Origin: Rhea pennata | Taxonomy: Eukaryota; Chordata; Aves; Rheiformes; Rheidae | DNA length: 64,000 nucleotides | Assembly (NCBI RefSeq): GCF_028389875.1 | Contig: NC_084702.1 | Span: forward strand, 48,483,053-48,547,052 | Direction: 5' to 3' | Shown here: positions 1-12,833 of the stretch, piece after piece | Layout of the letters: each line of letters begins with the position of its first letter | Position numbering within the stretch: the stretch's first letter is position 1 | Position numbers and translations under genes: made by a program | The notes under the pieces: model-generated | Told to the model about the DNA's origin: nothing | Seen by the model: the letters and a program-made list of their open reading frames with translations, nothing else | Databases searched by the model: none

Positions 1-480
1 CTTTTTATTAAAAGAAAAACAGTTTTTGCATGGGCAGTGCTCAAAGTATTCTAGTGAGTGCTCTAGTGCACTAAGTCAAAATAATAAAGGATTCAGCATT
101 TGTTTCTGATATAGTAAAATCCCATTTTAAAAATAATCAGATATTTTAATTTCCCCAATATTAAATGATTTCTTTTTCAACAAATTCTTCCTCATTGGTT
201 AAAAATAGCTAGTGGGATAGATAGGTGGCTGTTGTGAAAATGATTTTTATACAGAAGGTGTAGCGCTATAAAAATAATCCATCATTTTTCTGTTTGTTGC
301 TTGTGTTGGAAGTCCAAGGTAACCATTTTCTTTGCCTGATGAAGAATCCTGGCATGATCTTGCTAAGGCTATAATCTGAGCTGCAGCTATTTCTGTTCCC
401 ACTGCTAGAGCGTATGCATACTGCTTCTTCCCACAGATGCTATTATGGACATAACTCACACCAGTTGAATAGAACGAATG
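1..480 (-). other. Unidentified minus-strand open frame with downstream AATAAA; possible terminal exon or decayed gene copy
   Basis: On the minus strand a frame is open from 480 to a TAA at 247-249 (about 77 codons). It begins just after a TAG that could serve as a splice acceptor and ends in YFYSATPSV. A minus-strand AATAAA lies at 4-9, about 240 bases past the stop, as expected of a 3' UTR. The residue mix looks like a real protein (GKKQY, GTEIAAAQIIALA, GYLGLPTQATNR). In neighbouring frames just upstream there is further protein-like sequence (EYFGLNSSLL, IRHYASITIMVSHD), so it may instead be a frameshifted pseudogene. I saw a weak, unproven resemblance to a double-stranded-RNA-binding domain. 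No ATG opens the frame; a GTG lies at 457-459. I do not recognise the gene, and chance remains possible. Confidence 0.3.
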
Positions 481-3400
481 CTAGTTTACAGTGGTGTAAC
501 AATGAAGAATTGAGCCCAAAGTATTCTTTTTTTTCCCCCTAAAGACTTCAGTAGCATCGTGGGAGACCATAATAGTAATGCTGGCATAGTGTCTAATCTG
601 AAATGCAGTTTTTCCTCATCTTAATTGGTCTTTTTTATAATGTATATAAAATATTGGACCATTTAAAATGAAAATGGGGACCACTGCATCTCACAAATCT
701 CCAAAGATCTTATTGCAAAACTGCATCAGTGAAAGGGAAGTGAGGCACTGGTATTTCAAAAACGTTAAGAATATTATTTATGAAAAGAAACAGACCTTTT
801 CCTCTACCATTGAGATAGTCATTTCAGATCATAAAGAAGTGATGAAGGGTGAAAAACGATTTTTCCTTGCTTTGTATTTCAGCTTTAAAAGATTAGTTGT
901 GATTTTTAGGCTTAGAGCATGGCTACAGGGAGCGCCTATGATGGCAAGTGCAATATGCTGACAAATGAGGCATACACGCTCCATGTCATACTAATAATGT
1001 GTCAATGCATGTGGAAGTTGGAGTACCTGGAATATTCTTTCCTATTTTGTCAAAATCTATTGTACCTAATTAACTTTTTGTGTAGTCATATAAAGTCAGT
1101 TTTTCTCTATGTGGTGAAACTGTCTGAAATACTTTTTGTGAAGAAGCTCCCCTTCTGGGAAACACTTACTCTGAATAGGATAAACTTTGCAAGTGAAATA
1201 ACGTAACCCAGAAAAACAAACAAACAAAGAAAAAAACCACCCGCAGTTACTCTGAAATGAGAATGTCCACATGCAGAGTTATTCCAAACTGGTTACTGGG
1301 CTTTAAATTCACAAAACACCTCATCCTGGAATAATTTGTAAACAGTCATGTTAAAAAAATATAAAAAAATAAATCTTTATGCCCCTTCCTCCCTTCTCTC
1401 CCTGCCAGATTAACTCAGGAGTAACCCACTGGGTAGCACAAGGATAATTTTATCTTAGCTTTTCTTAGTAGGAGTATATTTATTATCTTTACCAACGTAA
1501 AGCTGACAAGATAGAACAAGAAGTCTGAATAAATCCTGAGTCTAGGCACAATATTTTATTTGGATGTTTTTCTTATTCAAACCTGTATGTCTTTTAAGAG
1601 TGTATGAATGTAAGCTAATATGCGTTTGAAACTGAACTTGTCCCTGAATCCCTGGTGAGAAATAGCAGGGCCTGGTCCGTTTGCAATGTAATGATCCTAA
1701 TATCTGACCTTCAGGATATAAAAGTAAGAGCAACATGGCAAAATCACTTATACCAAGTAGATACTTTTGCAACATTCACATTTGTTCAATGGAATTACAG
1801 TAATTATAAAAGTTGGATAACTAAGACTGCTAAAAGTATGCCGTTAATTTATCAAGACTGTAAACCCTTCATTGAAGAAAAATGAAAGACGCCTGAAAGC
1901 TTAAGGTTATAGAATTAGAAATGCTTGTTTAACAGAACACTGCATTCTTTGGCTTTTTGTCATAAAACAACAGGTCTACATTCTTAAAAAAAGTTTTGCT
2001 GATTCTAAAATTGACCTTCATTTTAGATTGCTTTCATTTTAGAGGGTGATGGATTCATAGGGCTGTAGTGTTTTACTCTCATATTTTATGTGTTGGCTCT
2101 TTCTCAGTACTGGTTGATTCAAGAATGTCTCACACTTTACATTTAGCCTCAATAAAGGCAACAAGGGCCAGATTTTTTGGATGCAATGTTGGCCTTGCAT
2201 TGTATGTCCACTGCAATCTGACCATGTTAATCGCTCCTGGAAAGACAGTCAAAAATAAGGATCAAGTTTTTTGGGGTGCAGGAGACCTTTCTGGATGTGC
2301 CTCATTGGCTTGGCTGAGTTAGTTTAAAGGGAAATATTTATTATAGTTCTACAAATTAATTGGACCAAGTATCCATGTGTTATTACTAACACCTATGCCT
2401 AATTCTCACCTTATTTTTTACTATACTACACTCTTTGCTGAACTTCAGCTTCAATGAGAGACTTCATGGCAAGGAATAGCTCTAATTATCTTTTTTCAGT
2501 GTGCAGCTCAGGGTGCTCTGAACCTTAGCATCTTGATACTTTTGAAATGCAGTTAATAAAATTAGATGTAGGACAAAAGTGAGATAACATTAAAAGTAAT
2601 AAAACGCAAGAAACAGGAAAAAAAAGAGAAATTTTGGAAAAAGACATTAAGACATAGCCCTGTCTTTTAATAACTGCTGTCCTCACAAACAGTCTCCTGT
2701 TGATCGTGTTTTATTCCAGCAGAGGACATTTGTAGAGACCAAAGGCAACAAAGCTATTTATTCTGGAAATATTCATGATGGTAAATGGATGTTCTTTAAT
2801 TCATCTCTACACCCTCACAGCAGTACAAGGTAGGCATGAGCGCTGACTTCTTCCAATTAGTTTCCTCTTACAGAAATGTTCCATTTTCCTCTCAGCTAGG
2901 AGGTCTTAGCAAAATACTGCTGACTCTTTTCTACAGTAAGATACCAATTATGTACTGATATAAAACTATTTTATGGAACTCCTTAGAAATATCTGCAGTC
3001 ATTTTTAGTGAAAGACACTATTCCAACATTCAAGACAATAGTCAAAAGATTGGATAGGATTAATAGGATTAGACCTATTGCCCTATTACCCATGAAATGA
3101 GAGAGTAACTTGATGGCAACTGGAAGACTTTTAAGTAAGCATATAGATCTTGAGTAGGTCCTGGTTAGTGCAAAGCTGCTTCTGTGTAGTAGTTACCCTG
3201 TTGTAAACAGCGGTATGGCGAGAAGCAGAAGCTCTGAAACTATTAAATCTAATGCCCAGGAAATAGGCAAGTGTGAGCTGGCTTCTTCCTCTACCTTTGG
3301 ACACTAAGACTTGGGAAGCAGACTAAAGTGACGGACATTACAAGCAGGCAATATGGGAAAAGCATAGTCTTGAACAGTTTGCATATTACTGAGGGCCTTG

Positions 3401-6400
3401 TAATGTCCATCAATAAAATACTTCATAAGAACCAGATTTTTCATCACTAGCTTCCTCTGTAGCAACAGCATTTGAGAATAGACTGTTAGTTATTACTGTA
3501 GTAAATGAAACAGTAACAAAATAAATCCGAACACTTATTTTTTTTTCCTGAAAAGGGAATTCTGTAACAAGTCACCCAGGAAGAACTGGCAAATGCTAAG
3601 TATTAATGACATAAACCGATCATTAGTTACTCAGCATACAAGGACTTAATTTTTCATCCTATAATCTGTGCTTTTTATCTAAAAGTCTATTTACTTTGGG
3701 ATATTTCGCCTCAATACTGAAGTAGTATCACATAGCTCTTCATGTGTCACCTTAGCTCTATTTTGTTTTCCACCTCAGTATCGTCTTTCAAGGATGCTGG
3801 AAAGACCATTCATTATCTAAACTGTCAGAGAGACTTTTAAACCAGTGTTGGTCTTATGTGTTGTTATTTCAGATTTCAGGTTGTCTGAATACTCCTCCTG
3901 ATCCAAACATTCCTTGAGATACCTAAGTTTTTCCACTGTTCTAGCCTACCCACCTTATCTGAGATAATGGGGAGCAATCTGTATGCAGTGTTGTTTGTGA
4001 GTTAGTTATGTTTTTTACTAAAAATTAATGTATTCTGCCCTAGATGGTATTTCCTTTAAGTTCTCAGAGTTTTTAATTTACACTTGAAAATCCATAGTGC
4101 ATCTGCTTTCCCAACCTTCAAACATCTATTTACATATCAATAAAGCTGTATGCCTTCTCAAATCTGATATGGAGTCCTAGTGAACCAAGAATTTAATAAA
4201 CGTAAAATGTTAGGTTATCACACATGAAATGCAATAGTCATTTTCACTTCTGGAGTTTCATCTTTCTATATATTCATAGCACCTTTATGGAGTTGTTCTC
4301 TTACGTTCTGGATATTTTATTGATTTCTCCCATTCCCATTATCCTTGATTTAAATGGATTTTATCATGTAGATTAAGATTATGCTTTCTCTCTCTAAACA
4401 ATGGGACCAAGATTGGGGAGGTATGACACAGCTACGGTTTCTTCACTTAAGAGGTTGAAATAGCAGGTGTTTTTTGTCTGATGTATGGAATAGCAAACAT
4501 TACTTTCTATAGTAAAACGGATGTGGCTTTGGGAATGAAATAACTGGCTGGAATCCTACCTGCAGGTATGCATGAAGTTCAGGAAGTTGATAGCTGAACA
4601 CTCACTATAAAGAGTTTCTATTCTGAGGGAAAAGGATTAGATGCCTTCAAATAGCCACAGATTTCTGGTTTCTACTTTTCCTATTCCAGGTAAGGCTTCC
4701 TGGTTCCATACACATCCATTCACTTTTTGAATGGACAGATTGATGGTGGTTGTTGCATTAATGCAATGCAAGTGTGTAATGTTTATCTTTTGGCCCTCTC
4801 TATCCAGGGTCCTGATCAGTGACCCTGAGCAGCCCAGTACTTCCATCAGGTGCTACCAGACCACAGACACTTTCAAACTACTGAGTCGGAGAATGTGTTT
4901 AATTTTTAATATTTTGAAGGAGGGCACTGTATGTGCTGTTACTTTACTGTTCTTGGATTTGTGAGCCGAAAGCAATCAGGTTCATAACCCTTTCATTATA
5001 ATTCCTTCCCCTTCCCGCCACCTTCTCCTGACCCCCAGCTTTGGCTAAGCTGTGAGTTTTACAACACCTCCAACTGTTTCCAGATAAGGCTAGGATCACA
5101 CCTGACTAAGCAGTGCACAAAATACATAAAAACTGAGCAACTGTCCCAAAGAATGTACAATGTGTACAGATGAGATAGCAGAGGTAATGGTCAACGTCTG
5201 GCAGTGAGACATTCTGGTTAAGGCTTTTGCCTCCAACTTTACATGCCTTGACATTTGGTCAGCCTTACAATCTGATGAGCTTCACGGTAAGATAGGCATC
5301 TATTTATTTTGTGAGAGTTTGTTGATTTGGTTTTGATTTGTTTTATTTTTTAAAGGGGGAGGAGAATAAGAGGAGTGGATTATTTGCTTTTTTATATTGT
5401 TGGGTTTTTATTTGCTGTTATTTAGGTTTCTTTCTGTCTGGACTGATCATTGGTCAATACATGATGATAACAATCTGCTGCAGTAGTTTGGGCATTGATC
5501 AAGTCACTAGTTGTTGGTAGCAGAAGTAATTTATGGGTTTAGTCTTTGTAAAAAGAGTCTACCTATCATGGCCGTATGCACTATAGATGCTAATTCAATA
5601 TAAATACCTCCACTAAAATCATCTACCATTAACAAGATTTCTTAGTGCATCTTTGTCAGGTCACTCTGCGATAACCGTATTATTCTTTTTGTCCAGTGGA
5701 AAGAATACAAAAATGGTGATACTTTATGTGCTGTGCCTTTTTAGAGATCTCATTTTTTCCAACTCAAATTCCAAAAGGTGCACTTAAACTGCATAACAAA
5801 AAAGGTACATGTATTTGCTTTCCCATATTATGTGTACACAAATTGGTTAGATGACAGTTGTACAATTAAAAAAAAAAGTTATATAATACCCTGGAGCAGT
5901 CATCTGCTCTAGCATGCATAATTTATTTAAAAATCATTTGTGGAGTTGAGGGATTGATAGTTCGGAACAGAAAAATTATAGGTATGCTAAGTATGTTCCT
6001 GCAAAAATAAATCAGGCAATAATATATTGAGATCTAATATTTCAAAATTCAAAGTACAATTAAATTGTTTGCACATGTAACAGCGGTGAAATAACTTTGC
6101 AAGGTTTACATCATAAACCTATATATCTACAGAATGAAACACAGACATAAAGTTCTGGCAATAGAGTTCCTTTCAATCTTTGTTTCACTGCACCAAAACT
6201 TTTCATATCAGTCTGGCATTTTCTTTGAACAACTATATACAGGTTCAAAGAATTAGGAGTGGGAACTTGAAATATAGATCATATATATTTAATCTTTACA
6301 ATAAATGCAAAAGCAGTAAGTGAAAAACAAAGACATAACAGACTGTAAAAATTCTCAGGAACATATAATCAAGCATAAGAGTGAATGTCACGACAGATTT

Positions 6401-7000
6401 ATGTATGTTTGAGTTTCTGCAAAAACTGCTGAAGACAAATTTGAGAATATTTGTGTATCATCCTTTTGGCACAATAGCAGGAACCAAAATAAATTATCCA
6501 AGAATAAGACATAAGAAACACATTCAGGGTGTAAACAACAAGCAGAATAAGAATGTGGAATTGAAGAAGGAAAAGTTTCAAGCAAAAAGGAAGAAAGGTT
6601 TTTAAGCCTTGCAGAGCACTCGGGAACAACATTGGTTTTTCACAAGTTTCCGTTATTTCACAGCATTTAAAAAAAATTTCTAATCTAATTTTGGTGAAGT
6701 GTTTATCAAAGCCAATGTGTCATCATATTTCCCAGGAAAAGTTCATATATTTTATTTTTCATGAAATGTATTCTCTGTATTTATATACTCTACAAAAAAA
6801 AAAGGCCATTCCATCCGTGTCAGGCCACAAGAACAAATGAGAAGGAACTACAAAGGGAATTCTAAAGAGATTTTTTTTCTTCCACCATCTTTTCAGCTTA
6901 TCCTCAAAAGCATTTTCTGTGGCCCAGAGGAAATGAGATAATTTTCCAAGAATCACAGCTCCTAAAGCTAGCTATTCTTAAACATACCTGCTAGATTACA

Positions 7001-7003
<3 letters not shown>
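481..7003. other. Upstream flank, no gene recognised
   Basis: AT-rich non-coding DNA. Scattered short open frames on both strands lack splice context, family motifs or coding character. I see no repeat family clearly enough to name, and no RNA gene. Confidence 0.6.

Positions 7004-7033
<30 letters not shown>
7004..7033 (+). repeat. Poly-T tract (T30)
   Basis: Uninterrupted run of 30 T. No adjacent retroposed gene or target-site duplication was recognised. Confidence 0.95.
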
Positions 7034-7034
<1 letters not shown>

Positions 7035-9229
7035 TTTTTAATGGAAATAGTAGCCTTTGTCATCAAATAAGTTTAATTTTTAAGATTAAAAAAAATAGTA
7101 TGTGTTCCAAATCTGTCAGCTGGCAAGAGTTGGGCTGATGTTGTTCAATAGTGAGGACTCCACTGTGGAAATGGAGAGCTTGCCATTAAATAGCATGATG
7201 TGGTTTATCATAAAGTATAAGACGAGATGGAGAGTAGGAAAGAACAGAAGTAATGGATTTACTAATGTGGTTCTTCTCAATCCTGATACCTTACATCCTT
7301 TCGTCACAGCAAAGGATTCCTAAACTAGGTCACCTTGTTCATTTTTAAGATTTGATACAAAGCTCAAGTGGTATAAATAGCCATTATTGTAAGTGTAAAT
7401 CAGACTTACCTAAAATCAAATATAAAGTGATCAATCTTAGCATACTTGGGTGCCTGCTGCTAACCATATCTGTGAGGTTTAGAGTGCTCTTCACCAGCAA
7501 TTATCTCACTGAGAACTAAGGATGTTAATACTGCACATTATCAGATGCTGAAAGCAGAAATGTAGGTACTTCTGAGGGAAGGACTGTGGTGTTCTACCAT
7601 CACTGAACCACAGGAGGATTTAACAACTGCTTATGAGAGTTGCATTGCAGGATAGCTATTAAAATCAGACATCCTACTTGCTACGATCATCTATCAGCTG
7701 CTTCTAAAATCCTGCCCACCTTCTGTGTGTCATCTGGAGGAGATAAAGTTTTAATTGTGAGCGGGTGGTGTAAAAAAAATTAAAAAAAAAGACAAGGCGC
7801 CTTCTGTCATTCCAAATTTCTTGTCCTATCTTGCTTTATGTTTCAGTGCCTTTGTGCCAGTTGAAGTTTTGCAGGCAGCTTTTAAAAAGAAAAAATATAT
7901 ATATAAATAAAATCAATAGAAACAAATAAAAAACTAGGATAACAAAAAGCACACCATAAAGGAGAGTGCGAACAAAAAATACTGCAATCGGCAGCTTTTT
8001 CTGCTTTTATTCTTTGACTCCTGTTTCCCCTAAATTTCCAATAATTCCTACTTTCCTTGGTATTCATTAGCAACTTCCTTTTTCATCTGTTTATTATGTG
8101 TTTATGTTTATCACCTTAGAAGCTTCTTTTCTGTTGCTACTACTCAAGTTAAGCAGTATATTCTCAAATTTGGGGGTTCAAAAGGGGTTCATTCATAATA
8201 TTTTCATTCAAATTTTCTGTTCAATTTTTCAAGTTGATGAGACTTGTCATTTTTTCAGCCATTTGAAATAAGCCTTGTTAAAGCACTATTTATGTTACGG
8301 TAATAAGAACTGTCTTCTTACTATGATCACTTGTCATAGACACTACAAATATTTGGTTCCCCTGGTGTGCTGCTCTTTAGATATGATGATGCAGTCTAAA
8401 ATAACTCTTCCCATGTTGGATGCGATTCTTTTGAGTTACATTTTGTCTTTAAATTAAAAAAGAAAAAAAGAAAAATATTTTCATACTGACAGCACTGAAA
8501 ATTTCATGCTCTGTCATTCAGCCTGCAGCCGTCAGTAAGAACAGCTTTTCTCATCTCTGTGATGAAGAGAGATAGTTGAACAGCCAGTCATCCCGTTTGG
8601 CATATCAAGCGGCTGGCCAGCTTACCTAGCATTCCCCAAGCACCCTGAGCCACTCGCTTCCAAGCTGCTCAGTGTAACCTTTTATTATCAAGTTAGTGTC
8701 TTTCTTGAAAGGCTCCAGATCTTGTTCTAGACTTCGATTCCTTTTATCCTCTGTGCTGTGTTCAGTGAAGTATCTCCGCTATTTCATATGATTATCAGTT
8801 GACACTTTTTCTCTTTGAAACTCCCTCTGTTTCAAATTAATTTCCTAATTCTTCCATGGGTAAGGTACAAAGCATCTGTCCTTTGGTTTATTATGTATAT
8901 TTTGGGAGGGAAAAACAAAAGCTCAGGAACAAAAAGGACTCCTTCAGGGATCAAGTTCAGCCATACGCATGATAGATGTCTAATTCATACTAGAGGTGAG
9001 AGAAATAATTCACTGCTGCAGATCTTTTACATTCTGTCTGTTGGCTTAACCATCCTGGCAAGACACAGAAATCAGGTCTCAGGAGGTCTGAGACCTGTTT
9101 GAGACCTCTTTCCTTCTCACCTGCCCTAACTGATGAGTTCATAGCCAAAGTTTATTGTTGTTTTCCCCGTGCATTACTTACTTTATACTATTAAGTATCA
9201 TCCCATTTCTATCATTCTACGCAAGATCA
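7034..9229. other. Upstream flank, nothing supported apart from one short hairpin
   Basis: Unremarkable AT-rich DNA. A compact inverted repeat at 9,073-9,097 is listed separately. No coding exon, RNA gene or named repeat is supported. Confidence 0.55.
9073..9097. repeat. Perfect 9-bp inverted repeat, 7-base loop
   Basis: CAGGTCTCA at 9,073-9,081 and its exact reverse complement TGAGACCTG at 9,089-9,097. A further TGAGACCT follows at 9,100-9,107, so the right arm is present almost twice. Confidence 0.85.
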
Positions 9230-9620
9230 TTACTGGTAATACCTTTCAATTTAGTGTCATTTACAAATTTCATGAGTGCATGTCAAATTCCTGTCTCTAC
9301 TTCATTAAAGAGTATTTTGCAGGTACTGTGTTCAAAAGCTAATCAAGCTGCTAAGGAATGCTCCTGCTAATCCATCTCCTATCTGATAACTACCTTTCAG
9401 CTTAGACTTCGTAGTCTCCTCTTTAGCTGACTTCACATCCAGCTTACAGTTCTGGCCTGAATTATCATCATCTCCACTTGCAGTAACAGTCCCCTGTGGG
9501 GAATTGTATCAAATTCTTTACTTCAGTTTAGATATATTAGTGCTTTGAATCACTCTTGTGTAAGAGATTGTGATCATATTAGAATGACAATTACAGTGGT
9601 GTGACTTACCACACTTTCTG
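9230..9620 (-). mobile_element. Old CR1/L3-type LINE remnant, reverse orientation
   Basis: The forward sequence contains strings characteristic of the reverse complement of L3/CR1 reverse-transcriptase coding regions: AATTTCATGAGTGCATGTC near 9,266, then CCCTGTGGGGAATTGTATC followed by AAATTCTTTACTTCAG near 9,491-9,526. These correspond to the well-known stretch around the conserved RT motif seen in decayed CR1/L3 copies across amniotes. Divergence is high and stop codons are frequent, so it is an ancient, dead copy. Boundaries are approximate. Confidence 0.55.
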
Positions 9621-9730
9621 TTTTTATCTATGTGCACAAGTATTCTTTCAACACCTGGTCTAACACTGCACAGCAGAGTTCAACCTAAGTGGTCTGCAGC
9701 AGTCTGAGTGGAGCCATCTATCCTGGATAT

Positions 9731-9770
9731 CCAGTTTATTTAGAAAGAATCCAGTTTATTTAGAGAGAAT
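9731..9770 (+). repeat. Tandem duplication of a 20-bp unit
   Basis: Two adjacent 20-base copies (9,731-9,750 and 9,751-9,770) starting CCAGTTTATTTAGA and differing at one base. Confidence 0.9.
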
Positions 9771-11093
9771 TTATACAAAGGAGGATATTCCTTCTGTGCG
9801 GTTTAGACCTCCTCATGTTACCTATGCTCCCTTTATAGTCTGGGAAAAGAGACAAGCCATTGAGATTTAAAGGACAACATAACAAATGCTGAATTCACCC
9901 ATCGGTTTTAACTAGGTCTGTAACTTTCTATAGATCTGAGACACCCCGGCAGTCATTAACAACATGCTTTGCAAAATAGTCTTAATTACGTGACCACATA
10001 CTCTTTTTCCAGAGGATCTTTGTTTCATCTAGGACATAGGATGAACAAAGCTCACTTAATAAGCAGCTATTCAATGTCTTGTTTTCTCCTTACTGTTCTA
10101 AGCACAGCTCCATGTACCACACACTGGTAAAACCCTAGCTTTTGAAGATATTTTATGGCACTTATTTCTATTGCATCTGAGGGTTTCACAAACCTTAACT
10201 TGCCTTCACAGAATCTACATAAAGTAAATAATATTTTTGCTTAAGTTGTGAACTGAAATTAGGGCCAGACAGTTCTGTTAATTTTGGATGCCCTACCCAA
10301 AATAATGCAGACTTTTAATGAATCTGAAATTCTATAGTACCGCATATATTCCAATCACAGGTTCCATTCATTTCAGATGTAACTATGAATGCACAATATT
10401 TCTGAAATCTGAACTCGAGAACCTTACTGGACATTCACCATTTTGTTGTATACAATTAATAAGCATGCCTAAAATTTTTGGCTTAAGTAACATATTTATA
10501 GTGATTTAAGAATGCTGTAACAGTGGGAGGGATAGAGTAAACTAAAGAAGAAAAAAGACATAGATTTTGTAAAAGAATAAAAATATTCAATTTCTTTAGG
10601 TACCACATAAAATACCCAGATTAGTATCTTTAGTATTATTTGCTGGTACTACTATAGAAGGCTACACAGGGACCCAAACTCCATAGTGCCAGATGCAAAC
10701 ACAAAATAAGAAAAATCCCAACTTCCAACAAATAAATATTTGCCAAAGGTAGTGACCTTTGTTTCCTCTTCACTGCTAGCTGATATTTAGGATTTTAAGG
10801 TCAGTCCTTTAGTAAGACTTGGATACCTCTTACAGCCTGCTACCTCTTTGTAATGTGAAGAGCTTGAAATCTGTGGTCACTAGTTCTCTGCTGGTCAAAC
10901 AGCCCCAAAACCCCACCAACTAAAAAATACCTCTTTCCCTTGGTTTGATTAAATTTTCCTCCATGAATCCCTCCTGGGATGTGTAATTATAAAGGGCTGT
11001 ATCAGCATCACAGACATAAAAAAATATTTAATAAATATTTTTTAGCTGTATTGCCTGTGCAAACAGCCCGTGAAACTTGTTTTACGGGTACGT

Positions 11094-11094
<1 letters not shown>
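9771..11094. other. Upstream flank, nothing supported
   Basis: AT-rich DNA with no recognisable gene, RNA or named repeat. Confidence 0.55.

Positions 11095-11125
<31 letters not shown>
11095..11125 (+). repeat. Poly-T tract (T31)
   Basis: Uninterrupted T run. No associated retroelement body was recognised. Confidence 0.95.
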
Positions 11126-11127
<2 letters not shown>

Positions 11128-11629
11128 GATTGCAGAAGATGAAGTTTGATGGAGAAACAGATTAAGAAACTGTCTGAATTTTAAATAGCACAATATAAAA
11201 AACAATGACTATTTTTAATTTGAATGAGTCCTAATCTGATTTCCTTTGCAAAGCTAGAACAGTAGTACTCTCAAAGTGACACAAAGGGTAAACTTAGGAG
11301 TGACAGGGTAGCGACGGCTTACAGCGATGTGTTACCAAAAATGTTCATTAAAATGTTCCCATGATGTGTAGTGCTGCCCTACCCCGATCCTCCACTCTGC
11401 TACAGATAATGAAGAGAGCTGATGAGCTAGACCCCAGCCACAGCAGTGCTGTATGACATCCCTGTTGTCTCATTAAAAGACAGACATTTAGGCTCCACCT
11501 TTTTCTAACATAGGAAATACAGGGGAAAATACTGTCTCAGTACACCCAAAGGCTTAACTCAAAATATCAGACATAATTTCTAAGATGTAAATAGACAAGT
11601 TCTCCAAATCATTGTAGTATCTGCTGCAC

Positions 11630-12060
11630 TTAAGATGGAAACGGTTTTCTCGTATTGCCTCCTTGGGTTGGCAGAGAAAGTCACTGAGAGCACAACACTC
11701 GAGTGCCCTGCTTTCGTTTATAGCAGATGGAGCAGCGGAGAGCAACCTGCACGAGAAATGTTTATCTTGCGCAGTGCAGACTTGGCTGCGGCCCCGGCCC
11801 GGGTCCCTCCAGGCACGACCAGAAGCTAAGGCGGGTGGGCATCTCCACCGCATGCCGGGGACACCGCACACTCGGGCTGTCCTCGGGGACTGCCGCAAGC
11901 TCCAAACTTTCCTATGTGTCCACAGGGCCTTCAGAGATGAAAATCCCCACCGAGCGTCTGCACAATACACCTTTTTTTCAAAGGCTAGCAATTTGATCCA
12001 ATCCGCAAAGCTTTGGAGTGGAGCAAAAAACACACCCCTGAAATGAAACCTCGTCCACTC
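11630..12060. other. CpG-island shore with a long but doubtful minus-strand open frame
   Basis: GC content and CpG frequency rise here, before the main island. The minus strand is open for 169 codons (11,554-12,063), and shorter plus-strand frames overlap it. The translation is rich in Arg, Trp, Cys and Ser, shows no domain I recognise, and overlapping frames in all phases are open too, which suits base composition rather than selection. It could carry an upstream or antisense non-coding transcript from the bidirectional island. Confidence 0.35.
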
Positions 12061-12607
12061 CATCTGTGATGCAGGGTCACAGTCGCTACCGTTTTTTTAG
12101 AGTAGGCCAATGCAACACTCGTTCCTCGTGGCTGAAAAGGCCTGAAAGGTGTGGCATTAAAGATCTTGGTACAAATCCCAAGCCACCAAAATGGGAATTT
12201 GGAACGGAAAATTGTAGCTTTCCAGATCGATCAGGCCAAAGTATAATTTGAAAAAAAAAATGTTTCAATACTGTATACAGTGGACAGCTCTGTGTAAGAT
12301 CCACACCAGCAAAGCTTCACAGTTCAGCAAGCCAAGGGAGCTCGCACACTGCTCTTACTAAACCGGAGAAAGAGAAATAAGCACAGTCTTATTGCGTGGC
12401 TTCTTCCGACTGGACGGAAGGGTTTGGGGTTTTTTTCATTAAAAATCCATTTTTTCGGGATGAAGTCTCCCTTTCCAGCATCCCAGCAAACCACGCTGGG
12501 CTTCGGCACAGACAAAGATGTGCCAGGGCTCAGCTCCCCTGCGGCTCCCCGGGAAGGCGAGCGGAAGGGAGCGAAGGGGCGGCCCCGGCCCCGGCCGTCA
12601 GCGACCT

Positions 12608-12645
12608 CCCGCCGCCCCCGCCCCCGCCACCGCCGCCGCCCCCCG
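12608..12645. repeat. CCG/CCCCCG-rich low-complexity tract
   Basis: Irregular run of CCG and CCCCCG units just upstream of the CRE/ETS motifs. It is part of the CpG island and is the source of spurious Pro/Arg-rich open frames. Confidence 0.8.
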
Positions 12646-12688
12646 GGGAGCCGCTCCGCTTCCGGCTTCCCCAGCGCGCGCCGGGCGC

Positions 12689-12718
12689 TGACGTCACGGC
12701 CCGCAGACCCCGGAAGTG
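12689..12718 (+). promoter_or_regulatory. CRE plus ETS core promoter motifs
   Basis: A perfect 8-base cAMP response element palindrome at 12,689-12,696 is followed 13 bases later by an ETS/GABPA-type CCGGAAGTG at 12,710-12,718. An opposite-strand ETS motif (CTTCCGG) sits at 12,659-12,665. Such elements usually lie within about 100 bases of transcription starts in CpG-island promoters, so the FAM172A start probably lies between about 12,700 and 12,800. Binding is inferred from motif match only. Confidence 0.6.
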
Positions 12719-12719
12719 G

Positions 12720-12833
12720 ACGTGCGTGGGGCGGGCGGCGCCGCGCGCCGGGAGAGGAGCGGGAGCGGCTGCGCGTTTCCCGGTAACGGCGCCTCGCCCC
12801 GCCCCGCCCCGCCGCGCCGGCCAGGGGCGCCAG
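12720..12833 (+). other. FAM172A: Probable non-coding exon 1 of FAM172A (5' UTR)
   Basis: The segment ends in a consensus donor, CAG|GTACGTG, at 12,833/12,834, immediately downstream of the CRE/ETS promoter motifs. The start codon of the gene lies in the next recognised exon at 34,393, behind an in-frame stop, so exon 1 must be untranslated leader for the main protein. The left boundary is a guess bounded by the promoter motifs. A weaker GGTAA donor-like site near 12,781 is an alternative. Confidence 0.5.

Noticed and set aside
668..961. 97-codon plus-strand frame in the upstream flank
   Set aside because: Low-complexity composition, no splice context, no recognised family; not the expected upstream neighbour gene.
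7004..7033. Poly-T as the reverse-strand tail of a processed pseudogene
   Set aside because: No coding or UTR-like body with gene similarity and no flanking duplication could be seen on either side.
11554..12063. 169-codon minus-strand open frame upstream of the promoter
   Set aside because: No recognisable family, opposing plus-strand frames also open, and composition-driven; kept only as a shore region with a possible antisense transcript.
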